Origin: Melastoma dodecandrum
Lineage: Eukaryota; Streptophyta; Magnoliopsida; Myrtales; Melastomataceae
Direction of reading: 5' to 3'
DNA: 64,000 nt
NCBI GenBank assembly: GCA_029817715.1
Contig: JARUPY010000539.1
Location: 6,609,501-6,673,500 of the forward strand
Shown here: piece by piece, positions 23,687-36,105 of the stretch
Numbering within the stretch: the stretch's first letter is position 1
Layout of the letters: each line of letters begins with the position of its first letter
Made by a program: the position numbers and the translations under genes
The notes under the pieces: generated by a model
Databases searched by the model: none
What the model was told of the DNA's origin: nothing
Seen by the model: only the letters and a program-made list of their open reading frames with translations

Positions 23687-24154
23687 CTATTCCTCCTCAT
23701 TTTTATCTAATTCTTCAAAATATTCTTCATCTGCCACATCAACTTTTTTCTTCCCTCGAAGCTCAACGACATCTTTAGTCCTTGCTACGGAAGTTCCATT
23801 CGCTACTCGTTTTTTCTTTCCTGCAGCATACCGTTTTAAAGTAATTGAGGGTTGAGAAGTTCTAATGACATACTCCGGTTCATTAGCCTCGCTTGCCCAT
23901 GTGAAGTCTTCATCATCACTGAATACACGTTCGTTATCCTCATCATCATCCACGTCTTCCATAATTCCTGTTTTCCATTCTGACGTTTCAATTCCACCAA
24001 CTTCCAGCAAGATGATTGGATCGAGATTCTTGCGCTTTAGATATCGACGCCTCAAAGCCCTATTGTACTTCACATAAACCAGCATACTCAATCTTTGATG
24101 CTCCAAACGATTCCTCCTTTTGGAGTGAAGCTGCATACATGAAAACATGTGCAT
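23687..24154 (-). pseudogene. hAT transposase C-terminal fragment
   Basis: The frame contains RRNRLEHQRLSMLVYVKYN, the end of the hAT C-terminal dimerisation domain, followed by an acidic linker (DVDDDEDNERVFSDDEDF) and a basic tail. It is the downstream end of the hAT element whose BED finger lies at 26177-25710. Confidence 0.72.
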
Positions 24155-25709
24155 TACACATATAATAATTAAAATTACGTTAAAGGAGCTAAATTTAAGA
24201 ATTTAATTTACTCACATGCTCAAACACACTCCAGTTTCTCTCACAACCGAAAGAACTACAAGTAAGATTGAGAACTTTTATAGCAAAGTTTTGCAAATTC
24301 GGCGTCGAAGATCCATATGATGACCACCACTGAGCTGTAAAATGATAAAGTAGCAAAATATAAGTAATGAGCAATAAGTTATAATAAGTTTTCGAAAAAG
24401 AATGTAACCTGGTGATTTTAGTTCGCAAGTTCGGTGTCTGATAGCAGTGGGAATTCCAAACATCCGTTCAGCCTTGGTATACACATCCATTTCACTATAA
24501 ATGGCATCTTGAACTTTAAAATCCCTCACCAATCGTTGAACTGCATGATGAAATCCTGTCATGATATCCATGGAGCTGCATGAAGAGGTCTATGGAGCTG
24601 AACATTCCATCGATTATCGATGATTTGAAACACATGCCGATATTTTTCTTCTTGGTGAGAGAAAGATGCAGCAATTTCCTCCTTTGCAAAATCCATTGCC
24701 TCATAAATGTATCCCATGGCTGGTCTTTTCTCACCATCAACCAACCGAAGCACATGCATTAAGGACCAGTAAACCTTCACTGCATATCTCACATTATTCC
24801 AAAAGGTATTCGATAAAATCATCTGTTCCATTCTTTTCCCCAATGCCTCTTTTGAAATCTTCGTGGCATTCCACTTATCGGAAGTAAACATCTTCTTCAA
24901 ATTTGCCCTTTGCTCCAAGAACCTCTTCAATGTTAGGAACGCTGTAGCAAATCGTGTTTTTCCAGGCCTCAATATTTCAGCTTTCTTTGTGAAATCTCTT
25001 AACAAGTTCAAGAGAAAAGCCCCCGATTGTATATAAACCATTAAAAGCTACTCCTTGCTCATGTACTTTCTTCAAATTAGGTAACTTGAAGATGTCTTCA
25101 CACATCAAATCGATACAGTGGGCGGCGCATGGAGTCCAATACAAATGTTGGTACTTCGCCTCCAATAATCTTCCTGTAAAAAAAAAAAATTAAGTTAAGA
25201 AACACGTTAAGAAAAAGTAGAAAGTCAAATAGCACTTAAAGATTCTCACATACAAGAACATTTGAACTTGCACTATCCGTCACCACTTGAACTACATGTT
25301 CTTTTCCAACCATCTTGGACAAATTTATTCAAGTAACTCGAACATTTTTTCACCAGTGTGAGCAAAGCTTGATGCATTCCATCGATTTCATAAACATTGC
25401 TTCCTTTCGGAGGTGTTCATCAAAAAGTTTATTAAAGATCTACCTTTTCTATCTTTCCATCCATCTATCATCAAGCTACAACCATACTTCTCATTTTCTT
25501 CACATGTTACCTTTCATTAGCTCCTTTGTCCGTTCCACTTCCTTGTTTAAATAAGTAACTCTAACCTCATGATAGGAAGGAGGCCTCATATTTCTCCCAT
25601 AGTCTCCCATTGCATGTATCATAGTGGTGAAACTATCATAGTTGACGGCATTAAAAGGAATTCCAGCATCATACATCCCATCTACTAAATGCCTGAACTG
25701 CGTCATCTC

Positions 25710-26177
25710 TCATCTTCTTCTGGTACGCATCAAGCTCCTTTGAGTCTTGTTTCTTTTTCTGAATGACAACATCATCACCCTGATCTTGACACTCACGATA
25801 TAAATAATCAATATGGCCTCTTGATCTTTTTGCACTTGAGCCAGATTCAATTGTGCGATTTGATGCTGCGTGACTCTCGAAGCATTGAACATTCCTTCAT
25901 CATCTAATTTATCCAAATGGGGAATTGCATCCATTTTGCGCTTAGATTCCTTCTTATTGACCATGTACTGCTTCAATTCTTCCATAATAGGAGGAGGGCA
26001 ATTACGACAAGCCTTCACTTCTTTATAACCTCCAACAAAATGTTTCTTAAATCCACTAATTCCACCATTCGTTACTTTTCCGCAATAATTGCACTTCACT
26101 TTATTCGTGTCATTGGGATTTGGTAGAGTTCCATGACACCATGCAGGATCCTTTCGGTTTTGATTTGAAAAAGACAT
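25710..26177 (-). pseudogene. hAT transposase N-terminal BED zinc-finger fragment
   Basis: 155-codon ORF beginning MSFSNQNRKDPAW, with a BED-type finger: CNYCGK at residues about 30-35, HF at about 46, and CRNCPP near 58. A Lys-rich stretch follows. In intact hAT elements this domain binds the terminal repeats. The frame ends before the DUF659 part, which resumes at about 25706 in another frame. Confidence 0.75.
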
Positions 26178-27040
26178 CGTCTAATTTCTACGTAAAATCA
26201 AAAAATGCTAGCATAATTAGTTTATAACTTCAAGCAGATTAAAATTTGAGTTAGTTTATTGAATAAACTAATGAGAAAGACAAATCTAATCACAAACAAA
26301 TCAACAAAAAGAACCAGCATTGCTCTCTTCCTTTTTTTTCTTTCGTAGAAGAAAAGTCAGTTAACTTACAACCGAAATAGAATTAGTTAAAAGGCAAAGG
26401 CAGTCTTAACTTCAAATATTGTCGTCCAATACAATTGAAAATCACAATTTCCAAGTCCAGACCATGACTTGTTCAAGTCTCCAGTTAAATTTTGGCCTAA
26501 AAATAACAGCACAAGTACACGTTCGGACTCAACAAATTCAGACGAGCTACACTACGAATTTAGTTCTTGAGAGCTACAAATTCAGAAACAGAGGGAACGC
26601 CGATTCTTAAGAGCTAAACACAATTAAAGAAATCTGCTTTACCCAACACTGGTGAGCTGGGCGATGAAGAAAGGATCCTGCTTGAGAGGGAGGAGGGGAG
26701 GCCGACGGAGGAGGGGAAGCCGACGGAGGGTTTAGGGATCGTTCATGTGGGGAATTGTTCATGTCTTGGCTGAAGACAATAGGTTTTCAAAGTTTTTATT
26801 TTATTCAATTTAATCTCCAAATTATTATAATTATTACAACTTAGTCCAAAATTACACAATTCGGCCGAAATCCAAAGGCAAGCCTTTTTGTCGCCTTTCG
26901 CCTGAGAAAAAGGCGATGAAAGGCGAGGAAAGACGTCGCCTTTGGATCACGCCTCGCCCGGAGGGGAGGAAAGGCGAAATCGCCTCGCCTGCCCCGCTCC
27001 TCGCCGTAGGCGTTGCCTTTCCTCGCCTTTTACAACACTG

Positions 27041-27345
27041 GGGGGGGGGGGGTGTTTGTATTTGGTGGAGTTGTCCAGGGGTGGTTGGTTTCTTGAATTT
27101 GGTACCTCTCGGGTACCTGGATGACTAAAGAAGATGTCTAAAGAATGGCTTCGACAGAAAATAGAGATTGAAATCTAGGGTTGGTCCGTTTAGGATTGCT
27201 GATTGGTTGATGTTAAGCTTCTTGTTTTTTTTGTTAGTTTGGTTAGAGGACGAACGGAGAGATTGCATTGGGAAAAGTTATTCCTAATTTTGTAAACTTT
27301 TATTTGAAGATTAACTTTGAGTTATATATTCTGACTAGTTCATTA
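27041..27345. other. Spacer between two hAT elements
   Basis: Starts with a G12 run next to the hAT end. I see no coding exon or repeat. It may be the remains of the intron of the disrupted RRM gene, which is inference only. Confidence 0.35.
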
Positions 27346-28744
27346 CAGCCTTGTTAAGGCGTCAGGCGCACCGGCCCGCAAACCCTCCCTATTGCCCAAT
27401 GCGCAGTGCACAAAGTGCGCCTTTATAATTAAAATGCACATATAAAAAAATATGTAATACATATAATTTATAATTGCATTAAATTCAAATCCAAATTTAA
27501 AAGAGTTTAACTAATTCATAACAAAATATTCATAAAGATGGCATCAAAAGATAAATAACTAATAATCAAAGTCATCATCGTGACGTCAACATAAACACAA
27601 TTATAATAACCATTATCTTCATCTAAATCCCCTTCCTCATGGACGTTGGCATGAGCTCCAACATCATCAAGTAACTGCAAACTAGTTGAACCCTTGGTCG
27701 TCTTCACAACTTCTTTAACAGTCGATGCTCTCTCAACTGCACCCCATGTCAGTGTTTCTCCGCTGAAAACTAAGTCTCACCCACATATTCTTCCATCTCG
27801 CCAGGATCAATCACATCACGAGCGTCATATCTTTCTTTCAACTTCTGATTGTACTTAACGTAAACAAGGTCAAGTAACCTTTGATGCTCAAGTCAGTTCA
27901 TCTTCTTTGTATGAATCTGTATGATATATAAGGATTTTCGAAAAGCTCATAATAATAAATGAGAATTCTTTCACTTTAACGGTATGAATAAGGACTTACT
28001 TGCTCAAATGTATTCCAATTACGCTCACATCCAGTTGCGCTACATGTCAAACTCAATATTCGAATGGCAAGTCGTTGAAGTTTAGGGGTATCACCACCAA
28101 AGAAAATGCATCACTCCTCTATAAAAAAAAATTGTTTATTTGGATAAGTTTCATCAAACAGCAATGTCAACAAACGTGTTATATGAAAAGAAATAGATAA
28201 TAAGAAAGTACCCGATGATCATTGAGTTCTTGATCGGGTGGCGATTGGTGTTACAAAATTATCAGCGCATCTCTTATAATAAGTCAATTCACCTGTGATT
28301 TTGTCTTGATCCTCTAGAGAAGGAATCAATCTAGCTATGCAATCAAACAATCCTCTGGTGATCTCTCCATCGTCTAGATCGGTGGAACTTGGATCATAGT
28401 AAGCATGATTCAAAGCATGTCCAGCTGCATGCAAAGGATGATGGAGCTGACAATCCCACCTATCATCAATGATCTTAAAGATATCCTTATATTTGTCATC
28501 TTTTCCATTGAAAGACTTTTGAATAGTCTGTTTGGCTCTGTCCATTACCTCATAGATATATCCCGTGACTGGTTTCTTCTCATTATCCACGAGACGTAGA
28601 ACCATCACTAGCAGGCCCAATCACCTTGAGTGCATACAACACAGTATTCCAAAATGTCACCCGCAACACTGTTGTATTCGCTCTTTTCCCTTTCGCCGAC
28701 TTCGACAACTTGTTATCATCCCATTCTTGTTATCCAAACATCTT
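27346..28744 (-). mobile_element. Second hAT element, minus-strand arm of a palindrome
   Basis: The left end (about 27346) is rich in AAGGCG/AGGCGC motifs. Minus-strand fragments at 28620-28219 (VLRLVDNEKKPVTGYIYEVM, DRWDCQLHHPLHAA) and 27707-27516 are the central and C-terminal parts of a hAT transposase related to, but distinct from, the one at 23409-27040. From about 27696 to 28744 the sequence is repeated in inverted orientation at 28783-29481 plus 33633-33986. Confidence 0.78.
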
Positions 28745-28782
28745 TCTCAAGTTACTTTTCAACTCATCATTCTGAGTTGTCG

Positions 28783-29481
28783 AAGATGTTTGGATCACAA
28801 GAATGGGATGATAACAAGTTGTCGAAGACGGCGAAAGGGAAAATGGCGACATTTTTGGAATAGTGTGTTGTATGCACTCAAGGTGATGGGCCTGCTAGTG
28901 ATGGTTCTACTTCTCGTGGATAATGAGAAGAAGCCAACATGTAATATATCTGTGAGGCAATGGACAGAGCCAAAGAGACTATTCAAAAGTCTTTCAATGG
29001 AAATGAAGACAAATATAAGGATATCTTCAAGATCATTGATGAGAGGTGGGATTTTCAGCTCCATCATCCTTTACATGTAGCTGAACTTGAATCCTGCTTA
29101 TTATGATCTAAGTTCCACCGATCTAGTTGATAGAGAGATCACCAGATTGCATACCTAGATTGATTCCTATTCTAGGGGATTAAGACAAAATCACAGGTGA
29201 ATTGACTTATTATAAGAGATGCGCTGGGAATTTTAGAACATCAATTGCCACCCAAGCGAGGACTCAACGATCACCGGGTACTTTCTTATTATCTATTTCC
29301 TTGCATCTAACACGTTTGTTGACATTGCTGTTTGATGAAACTTATCCAAATGAATAAGTTTTTTTACAGCGGAGTGGTTGATTCTCTTTGGTGGCGATAC
29401 CCCTAAACTTGAACGACTTGCCATTCGAATATTGAGTTTGACATGTAGCGTAACTGGATGTGAGCGTAATTGGAGTACATT
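28783..29481 (+). mobile_element. hAT palindrome, plus-strand arm, first part
   Basis: Inverted copy of 28744 down to about 28010. Matching blocks include AAGATGTTTGGATCACAAG, GGGATGATAACAAGTTGTCG and GAATTGACTTATTATAAGAG. Small deletions relative to the other arm remove bases around the LHAAGHAL coding region. The spacer between the arms is about 38 bp. The arm stops abruptly at 29481, where a TG..CA element is inserted, and continues at 33633. Confidence 0.8.
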
Positions 29482-32400
29482 TGTATGCGTGCCCTCCGGC
29501 CTAGCACACGCGTCGGTTCGGACGACCCGAGGATCCGGGCCCGCTCCCCCAAGGCCCAATCCGGTCGACGTCACGACTGGAGCATCGAACGCTGCGGAAG
29601 AGAAATGTATTGAATCATCCCTTGGTTTCCGAATGGACCTGCGGGATGTTTCGCCAACCGTCTTCAGTTTCCTGAAAGCGACGGGAGAAAGGCTGCGTAA
29701 GGCCTCATTTGGGAACATTAGGGAAGACTCGGGGAACGGCTCGTGTCACCATCATCCATCCAAAATGGCTCCGTAAAAATGGGTGTTGTTTAACCTAGGT
29801 AAACTATACGGAGTCGCCACCGACTTAAGTTTGAAAACTGGTTTAAGTCGGAAAAACCAGAGTAAGTTCGGAATTTCTATTTACTAACTTTTACATTCTA
29901 AGATGCGAAAAGGAGGTGGCGTTTGCTCCAAAAGGTTGTTTTTGGTTAACGAGTGTTGGACCCGATCCGTGCATGACTCCGGACTCATGTCAATGTTTTA
30001 CGGGCGTTGGACCCGATTTATGCTTTTTGGACCCGAACTCATGTGTGCTGGTTTAACAAGCAGCATGCGATGATAAAGTCCAAAAGCTTGACAGCATACA
30101 CCTCAACCACAGATCAATGATTTAGATCAAAGAGAGCGGGGAAGGGTTGTGATCGTAGGCCTATGCACTTGGGCCCACGACCCGTTACATATGGAAATAA
30201 AGAAAATCGGGAGGCCCGTACCTCCCTCATGTACATGAGACTCGCCTGGATAGATTTACATCGACTGAGCTCGTCAGTTGGGGCCGCTTTCGAGACGTGC
30301 TTCCACCACGGGTTTCCCCACACGCCTCCAGTCTTCGAGCTTAGTTTTGCCGATCTCCTGTGAAGCTCGATTGATTTTCATGCAAATCAAATCAAAATAT
30401 GGTGGGGAATACAGTGGAAATGATGGTCAGAAAATTCTAATTGTGACATGTCAAAGAATTGGAATTTGACTGAGTGAGTTAAGAATGATACTCACGGGGC
30501 GTTGTGTAGCCCGTTGATGTTGATCCTCTGTGTTGTCGGAAGATAACGGGGCGCTGTGTGGCCCGCTGATGTTGATCTTCCGTGATGTCGAAAGATGATG
30601 TTCCTTGGTAATGATTTCCTCATTGTTTTACATGCAAAGCAAAGGAAAGGAAAGAGATGTGCAAAGCCTTAGTATCGATTAAATTTGAATGAAATTCAAT
30701 CGAATTGGATAAGTAAGGTATGACTTACCGTTTGAGGGTGGGGAATCGAGTCGACTTGTGATTTTTCGAGAATATCCCAAATAAATGGCTAGAGAGGTTC
30801 CATGTCCGGTCCATTGATCCATACATGTTATGAATCTTACGAGAGTGAAGGAATATCGAAAGTAGAATGTTCGAAACATGTGACCAAAGAGACAAACATA
30901 AGTAGTTATGTCGTCGAAAGAATAAGAAGCTAACCATTCATATAAGTAAAGAGATTAATGACAAGCATGTTTGTCAAATTTGACAAAAATCTAACGGAGG
31001 GATCCTATTCCACGAGACAAAGAAAAGTTTAGCTAATCTTCGAACGTTTACTCAAATTGAAACAAACGGACGATGATTAAAAAATTCATAACTTGCCGTA
31101 AAGTTCTCCAAAATTTGTGAAATTTTACCCGAAGCTAGAAAACTTAAATCTCATCCATCACGTCAAATTTTAGGAAAAAATAACAAGTGGTGTACTACCA
31201 TTAAAGCAATGAGTGGGGGTGTTCAAACTGGACATGTTCCAGTCGGACAGCTTACAGGGGTGAGTTTGACCTCCGTTAACCGTGTGCTGAAGTTGCTCAA
31301 AATGAGAAATGTAAAACATTAAATTTGTAAAGGATTGAATATTCTAACTCTAGGTTTCAATTTCAGTCCATTCATAGTTCAGATGAGCAAGTTATGCCTT
31401 TTGGAGCACAGACTACTCATCCTGCCGCTGGAAGGCAAGAGGCTAGGGAGGACCCTGTCTTCCCTGAATGTTTTGACCGACCAGATGGACGCAAATGTAA
31501 AAGCTTAAAACACCAAACTTGTGGAAAACTGAAATATGGTTCTAGAGACAAATTTCATAAAATTCCGATGCGTGATTTGAAAAATAGATAGTTTTCTTTG
31601 CAGCAGTGCTTGTCTGCTGCAGGGTGCAATGGCGTTTTTGTGTCCGCTGCACTCCGCTAATGATTTGACCAGATTTTGTTGCTTGAATGAAAGTTTTCAA
31701 AACATGAAAGATTTAGGCCAATAAAAGAGGTATCCGATGTAACAAATTTCAGGTGAAATGGAGCCTTGGTGTTAAAGTTGTGTCCAGAAAACCGAGTCAG
31801 CCTTCCTGCTTGTGTGCAGACCGAGGCCAACTCACAGTCCAACTTTCAACGGACGAAACTCAACCGAAGAGGCCTCGAATGAAGAAGTTCAAAACACGAA
31901 AGTTTTAGATAATTAAAAGGAAAGTGATACCAAGTGGTTTCATGCAGATACAAGCTGTACATACAAAGTTTTGCCAAACGGAGTGCCATTGCTGCCTCGC
32001 GGATGCACGAAACAGGTCAGTTTTACTCGTCGACATTCAAGTAACATAAACGTCGGCTAAACTCGTTTGTTTTGGGAAGAGGTCAACATGAAAGTTGTTC
32101 CTCACTAAGAAAGGGATCCAAAGAGTCTAAAATCAGCTCAATCCATGCACTGAGCGAAGAGTTATGTATAAAAACACGAATCAGTGACAACAGCGAAGTT
32201 CCAGCACGCATATGTCCCAAGAATCAGTCATAATGCAAGCTACGCATGCTCGATTTAGACGCATAAGCTATCCACACGACCATGAGAGAGAAAGGAAGAG
32301 GATGGACCTGACTAAGCTCGATTCCGTCATTGGACGGAAGAGCAGCGCCTCCCTGAAGTGAACTGCGATGTCATGCTTTGCGATTTCCAGCCTCCAACCA

Positions 32401-33627
32401 TTCCGAACTCGTGAATAACGGTGTGTTCATGCAAATTAACACAAAAAACACGAGTAGATAGAATGTGGTGAGTATAACAGACATCATGGGTGTTCGTTTA
32501 ATTAGTTAAACAAGTGAAAGGATGTCTCACCGAGGGGTTGCCTCGCATCGGGATGGCCTGAGGAGAAAAAGGAACGTTGAGGAATCCGCGAAGGAGGTTG
32601 CCTTGGAACTAGTGGCCGCTGGGAGTGGCTGTTAGGAGAATCGGTTATTGCAGGTGCGGCATAACTGTCTCTTTGGGCTACTATGGTTATCCTGCACAAG
32701 CGAGCAAACACGTTCAAGCGTAAAACAGCTTCTTGCGATACTAGTGTGCAGCCGCGGGAAACAGGGATGAGGACACGGGGCTGTTTTCTTCGAGGTCATC
32801 GTCAACTCTAATAGTTGCCGTCGCCGTTTGAAAGGTCAAGAGGTGCAATGGGGATCGATGGTGTTGGGGATTTATTTGTTTGCTGAAGCAGATGTTCTCG
32901 GTTGAAGCCATCGGAAGTCGAGCTTGAGTTGGTGACAAGGGGTTTCTGTCAGTGGGGGCTGAACCTACCTTGGAGGTTTTTTGCTGGCTAGAACGAAGGG
33001 GATGCTGGTGGAGGATTTTTGGGTAATGATTTCCTATCGAAAAATTTCTCCATGGGAACGAATCAATCCCCGCCGGTGAACGAGTCAATCCCCTTCCCTT
33101 TGAGTTTTATTTCCCTTTTTTGTGTAAAAGAGGATATCTTTTTTTAGGTTTCCAAAAAAAGAAGAAATTCTTTCCCTGAGAAATCAGATGGTTAGTCTCT
33201 GGGGCGAAATCGTTGGTGGGGGCTGTCACCTTGGAAAAGTCAATTTCCCTTTTTATCGCCCTCTCCCCTTTCTAAAGCTTTTTTTTTTTATCATTCCTCA
33301 GGCGACTCCCTCTACAGATTTTTTATTTGATTTTATTTATTTATTATTCCCCCATGTGACGCCCAAAAGAAAGAAAATCCCCCAAATTAGGTAATAAGGA
33401 TATGGGGTGGAGACCGTTGGATAAGGTTGTGAATAAAATAAATGAATTTCGTAATTATATAAAAGTGAAAATGAGAAATGGGTTTAGGATATACTTTGGC
33501 CTTTTTGTTAGCCCAAAATAGAGGTTAGACTAATGTTTATGGGCTTAGGCTATTTTATTTTGGATTGGGCTGGCATAATGGCTAACAATACTAATTTCTA
33601 GCCCGCGGAATAATTTAAGGTATTACA
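29482..33627. mobile_element. LTR-like insertion (TGTA..TACA), probable solo LTR, 4146 bp
   Basis: The insertion splits the plus-strand hAT arm. ACATT occurs directly on both sides (29477-29481 and 33628-33632), the element begins TGTATGCG and ends ATTACA, and removing it restores the continuous hAT sequence seen in the other arm. A 5-bp duplication and TG..CA ends are LTR hallmarks. I find no gag, protease or polymerase coding in it, so a very long solo LTR (as in Ogre/Tat elements) or a TRIM-like derivative is most likely. GGAGTCGCCACCGAC at about 29812 is a motif I associate with large plant LTR elements. It carries a 52-bp tandem duplication at 30495-30598. Confidence 0.72.
30495..30598. 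repeat. 52-bp tandem duplication within the LTR-like insertion
   Basis: Two imperfect adjacent copies, each starting ACGGGGCG and containing GTTGATCYTCYGTGNTGTCG and GAAAGAT-like ends. Confidence 0.7.
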
Positions 33628-33632
33628 ACATT

Positions 33633-33986
33633 TAAGCAAGTAAGTCATTATTCATACCGTTAAAGTGAAAGAATTCTCATTTTTTATTACGAGCTTTCGA
33701 AAATGCTTATATCATCGTGCATATTCATAAAAAGAAGATGAACCGACTTGAGCATTAAAGGTTACTTGACCTTGTCTACCTCAAGTACAATTAGAAGTTG
33801 AAATAAATATATGATGTTCATGATGTGGTTGATCTTCCTTCTTTGAATAGAATTGATTATTGTAATGAATGGCTAATTGGCGAGATGGAAGAAGATGCGG
33901 GCAATGACTTAGTTTTCAGCGGAGAAACGTTGACATGGGGTGCAATTGAGAAAGCGTCGGCTGTTAACGAAGTTGTGAGGACGACC
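33633..33986 (+). mobile_element. hAT palindrome, plus-strand arm, continuation
   Basis: Continues the arm interrupted at 29481: TAAGCAAGTAAGTC, ACCTTGTCTACCTCAAGTAC and GAAGTTGTGAGGACGACC are inverted matches to 27696-28000. The open frame that crosses 33986 fuses hAT tail codons to copia reverse-transcriptase codons; this is a junction of relics, not a designed gene. Confidence 0.78.
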
Positions 33987-35130
33987 TGGATATTCAAAGT
34001 GAAGACTCGTCCTGATGGTTCAGTAGAGAGACACAAGGCTCGACTCGTCGCTCGCGGGTTCTCTCAACAGTACGGCTTGGACTATGTTGAGGCGTTTAGT
34101 CCGGATGCAAAGATAACAACCGTCCGAGTATTGCTGGCTTTAGCTGCAAGTAAGTCCTGGAAACTTTGGCAGATGGATGTGAAGAATGCCTTTCTGCATG
34201 GAGAGCTGGATCGAGCAATCTACATGGAGCAACCCCAGGGCTTTACAAACAAGGACCATCCCAGCATTGTCTTAAAATTAAAGAGAGCTTTATACTGATT
34301 GAAGCAGGCACCACGGGCATGGTATGGTAAGATTGCAGAGTTCTTACACCAGAGTAGATATACCCTTGCAGTGGCCGACTCAAGCCTCTTCGTCAAATTC
34401 AAAGAAGAGAAGATTGCAATAGTACTTGTGTACGTGGACGATCTCATCATCACAGGAGATGACAACATGGAGATCAAGCTGATCAAAGAGAATCTTTCTG
34501 TGCTGTTTTACATGAAGGAGCTCGGAGAATTGAAGCATTTCTTGATATTAGAAGTTGATCGAGCTCCAGAAGGCTTGTTCTTGTGTCAAGAGAAATATGC
34601 AAGGGAGCTGCTAAAGAAATATGGGATGTCAAAGTGCAAGCCGATATCAACACCTATCGAGTTCAACGCTAAACTTAGTGCAAATGAAGGCACGGATCTT
34701 GAAGAGCCAACAATGTACCGTCAGCTCTGACACGTACAAGACCGGACATCTCTTATGCAGTCGGTTTAGTGAGTAGGTTTATGCAAGCTCCAAAGAAGCC
34801 TCACGTCGAAGCAGTTCGACGAATTCTGAGTTGTTTCAAGGGTACGTTGAACTATGGGGTGTTGTATAAAAGAGATGGAGATTGCAGAATCACTGGATAT
34901 TGTGATGTGGATTATGCCGGAGACCGCGATACTCGAAGGTTAACTACAGGATATGCCTTCAATCTGGTAGGAGGAGCAATATCGTGGTGTAGCAAGCGTC
35001 AGCCAACAATATCACTGTCAACAACAGAAGCTGAGTATAGAGCTGCTGCAGTTGCAACACAAGAAGCTATTTGGCTAATGCAACTAATGGAAGACCTTCG
35101 TCGGCAAGTTAACTATGCAGTACCTTTTGT
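33987..35130 (+). pseudogene. Truncated copia (Ty1) reverse transcriptase / RNase H relic
   Basis: Reading frames contain copia RT motifs: HKARLVARGFSQQYGLDY, QMDVKNAFLHGELD and the catalytic YVDD in [14 protein letters not shown]. RNase H follows: [20 protein letters not shown] and [16 protein letters not shown] stop interrupts at 34297 (after RALY) and a frame break occurs near 34728. The protein is cut 5' at the hAT junction and 3' at about 35130 within RNase H, so no gag, integrase or LTR of this element is recognised here. Confidence 0.88.
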
Positions 35131-36105
35131 AGATACCCAAAATCGAATTTTCGAATTTTTAAATCAAACAGGCAATCCAAAGTGATGCCAACTATTTTTG
35201 GGTTAGAAAAATAGTTTAACTACTCTTTCCATACTAAATGGATATTAATATTTTTTTAAATTACTTTATAAATTAAAGTAACTGAAGTAAGTTGAAATTT
35301 TGAAGTTTTTCGTAATTGCGTCAGGCCCAGTTTTTTTAGTTTATAGCTTTTGGACTTTGTTTTAATTATTGTTTGGTTTTTTCTATTTTGGGCCTAATTG
35401 AAAGTTAGAGTTAGCCTATTTTTGGTCCTCTATAAATAAGACTTTTGTGTTTAGAGTTAAAATGGAACCTTTTGAATATTTTGCCCACAATTTGGCATCC
35501 GTCAAGTTCTTGCAAGATCTTTACGCAACTTTCTCTTATCGTTTGGTGGATTCCAAGCGTAGCGAGATTTTATCCGAGCGTTCCCATAATCGATGGTGTT
35601 TCCGTATCAGGTTGTGTGGCGTTCAACCGTCGTGGCAGTCCTGGTGGTGCTTCGACTATATTCAGTGGCAGTCCAAATTCAATCCCTTTCTTTCGTTTCG
35701 TTCGTTTATTTCGATTTGTTCGTTCGTGCATTTCGTCGTCGTTGTAGTATTTTCCCGTTTCCACGGTTGATAGCGGCGCATCAAGTTTGTTCCGCACGCC
35801 AGAAAGTGGGGTTGTCGAAGAATAGCAAGGAGGTGACCTCTGTGTCAAGCGGCATGTGGACGATCCCCGTGAGTGTCCGGAAACAGTGCTGGAAAAAGCT
35901 CAAGAAATCTACCCGTCGATGACTATTGCACGCGGTGCACAACTCTGGTCTATACCGATGAGGAAGAAGGCAATGATTTGTCCTTCAACGATGGTGTTAC
36001 CAACACTGATCGGATCGTTGTTAACCTATCTACTTACGGGGTCGATAACCAGACAGGAACAAGTTCCAGATCATATGATCCGATTAAATTAACGAGGAAG
36101 TGATC
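35131..36105 (+). mobile_element. Possible LTR-element remnant with TATA box
   Basis: The copia relic breaks at about 35130 and is followed by TGTAGATACCCAAAATCG, a possible LTR start. TATAAATAAG at about 35431 is a good TATA box, and T/C-rich CGTTCGTTT repeats occur near 35695-35730. Short open frames at 35856-36103 (YCTRCTTLVYTDEEEG in one frame) are not recognised. The far end of the LTR and a target duplication were not found, so the limits are approximate. Confidence 0.35.

Larger units (their letters stand above)
23409..27040 (-). mobile_element. Decayed hAT-family DNA transposon (BED / DUF659 / hAT C-terminal)
   Basis: Ends are of hAT type: the right end on the minus strand begins CAGTGTTGTAAAAGGCGAGG, the left end begins TAGTTGTTAATGGCGATAGG. 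Both are rich in AGGCGA-like subterminal repeats (23415-23510 and 26880-27030). The flanking 8 bases are G-rich on both sides but not identical, so the target duplication is degraded or uncertain. Transposase pieces on the minus strand are a BED finger (26177-25710; CNYCGKVTNGGISGFKKHF), a DUF659 region (about 25706-25300), a central region (25165-24560; TPCAAHCIDLMCEDIFKLP), and the C-terminal dimerisation end (about 24240-23690; RRNRLEHQRLSMLVYVKYN). Frameshifts and stops separate them, so no active transposase is made. Confidence 0.85.

Noticed and set aside
28565..29080. 171-codon plus-strand ORF in the hAT palindrome
   Set aside because: It reads across the palindrome centre, out of frame with the transposase for much of its length.
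32741..33088. 115-codon minus-strand ORF inside the LTR-like insertion
   Set aside because: No domain, Ser/Pro/His-rich chance composition, and located inside a probable solo LTR.
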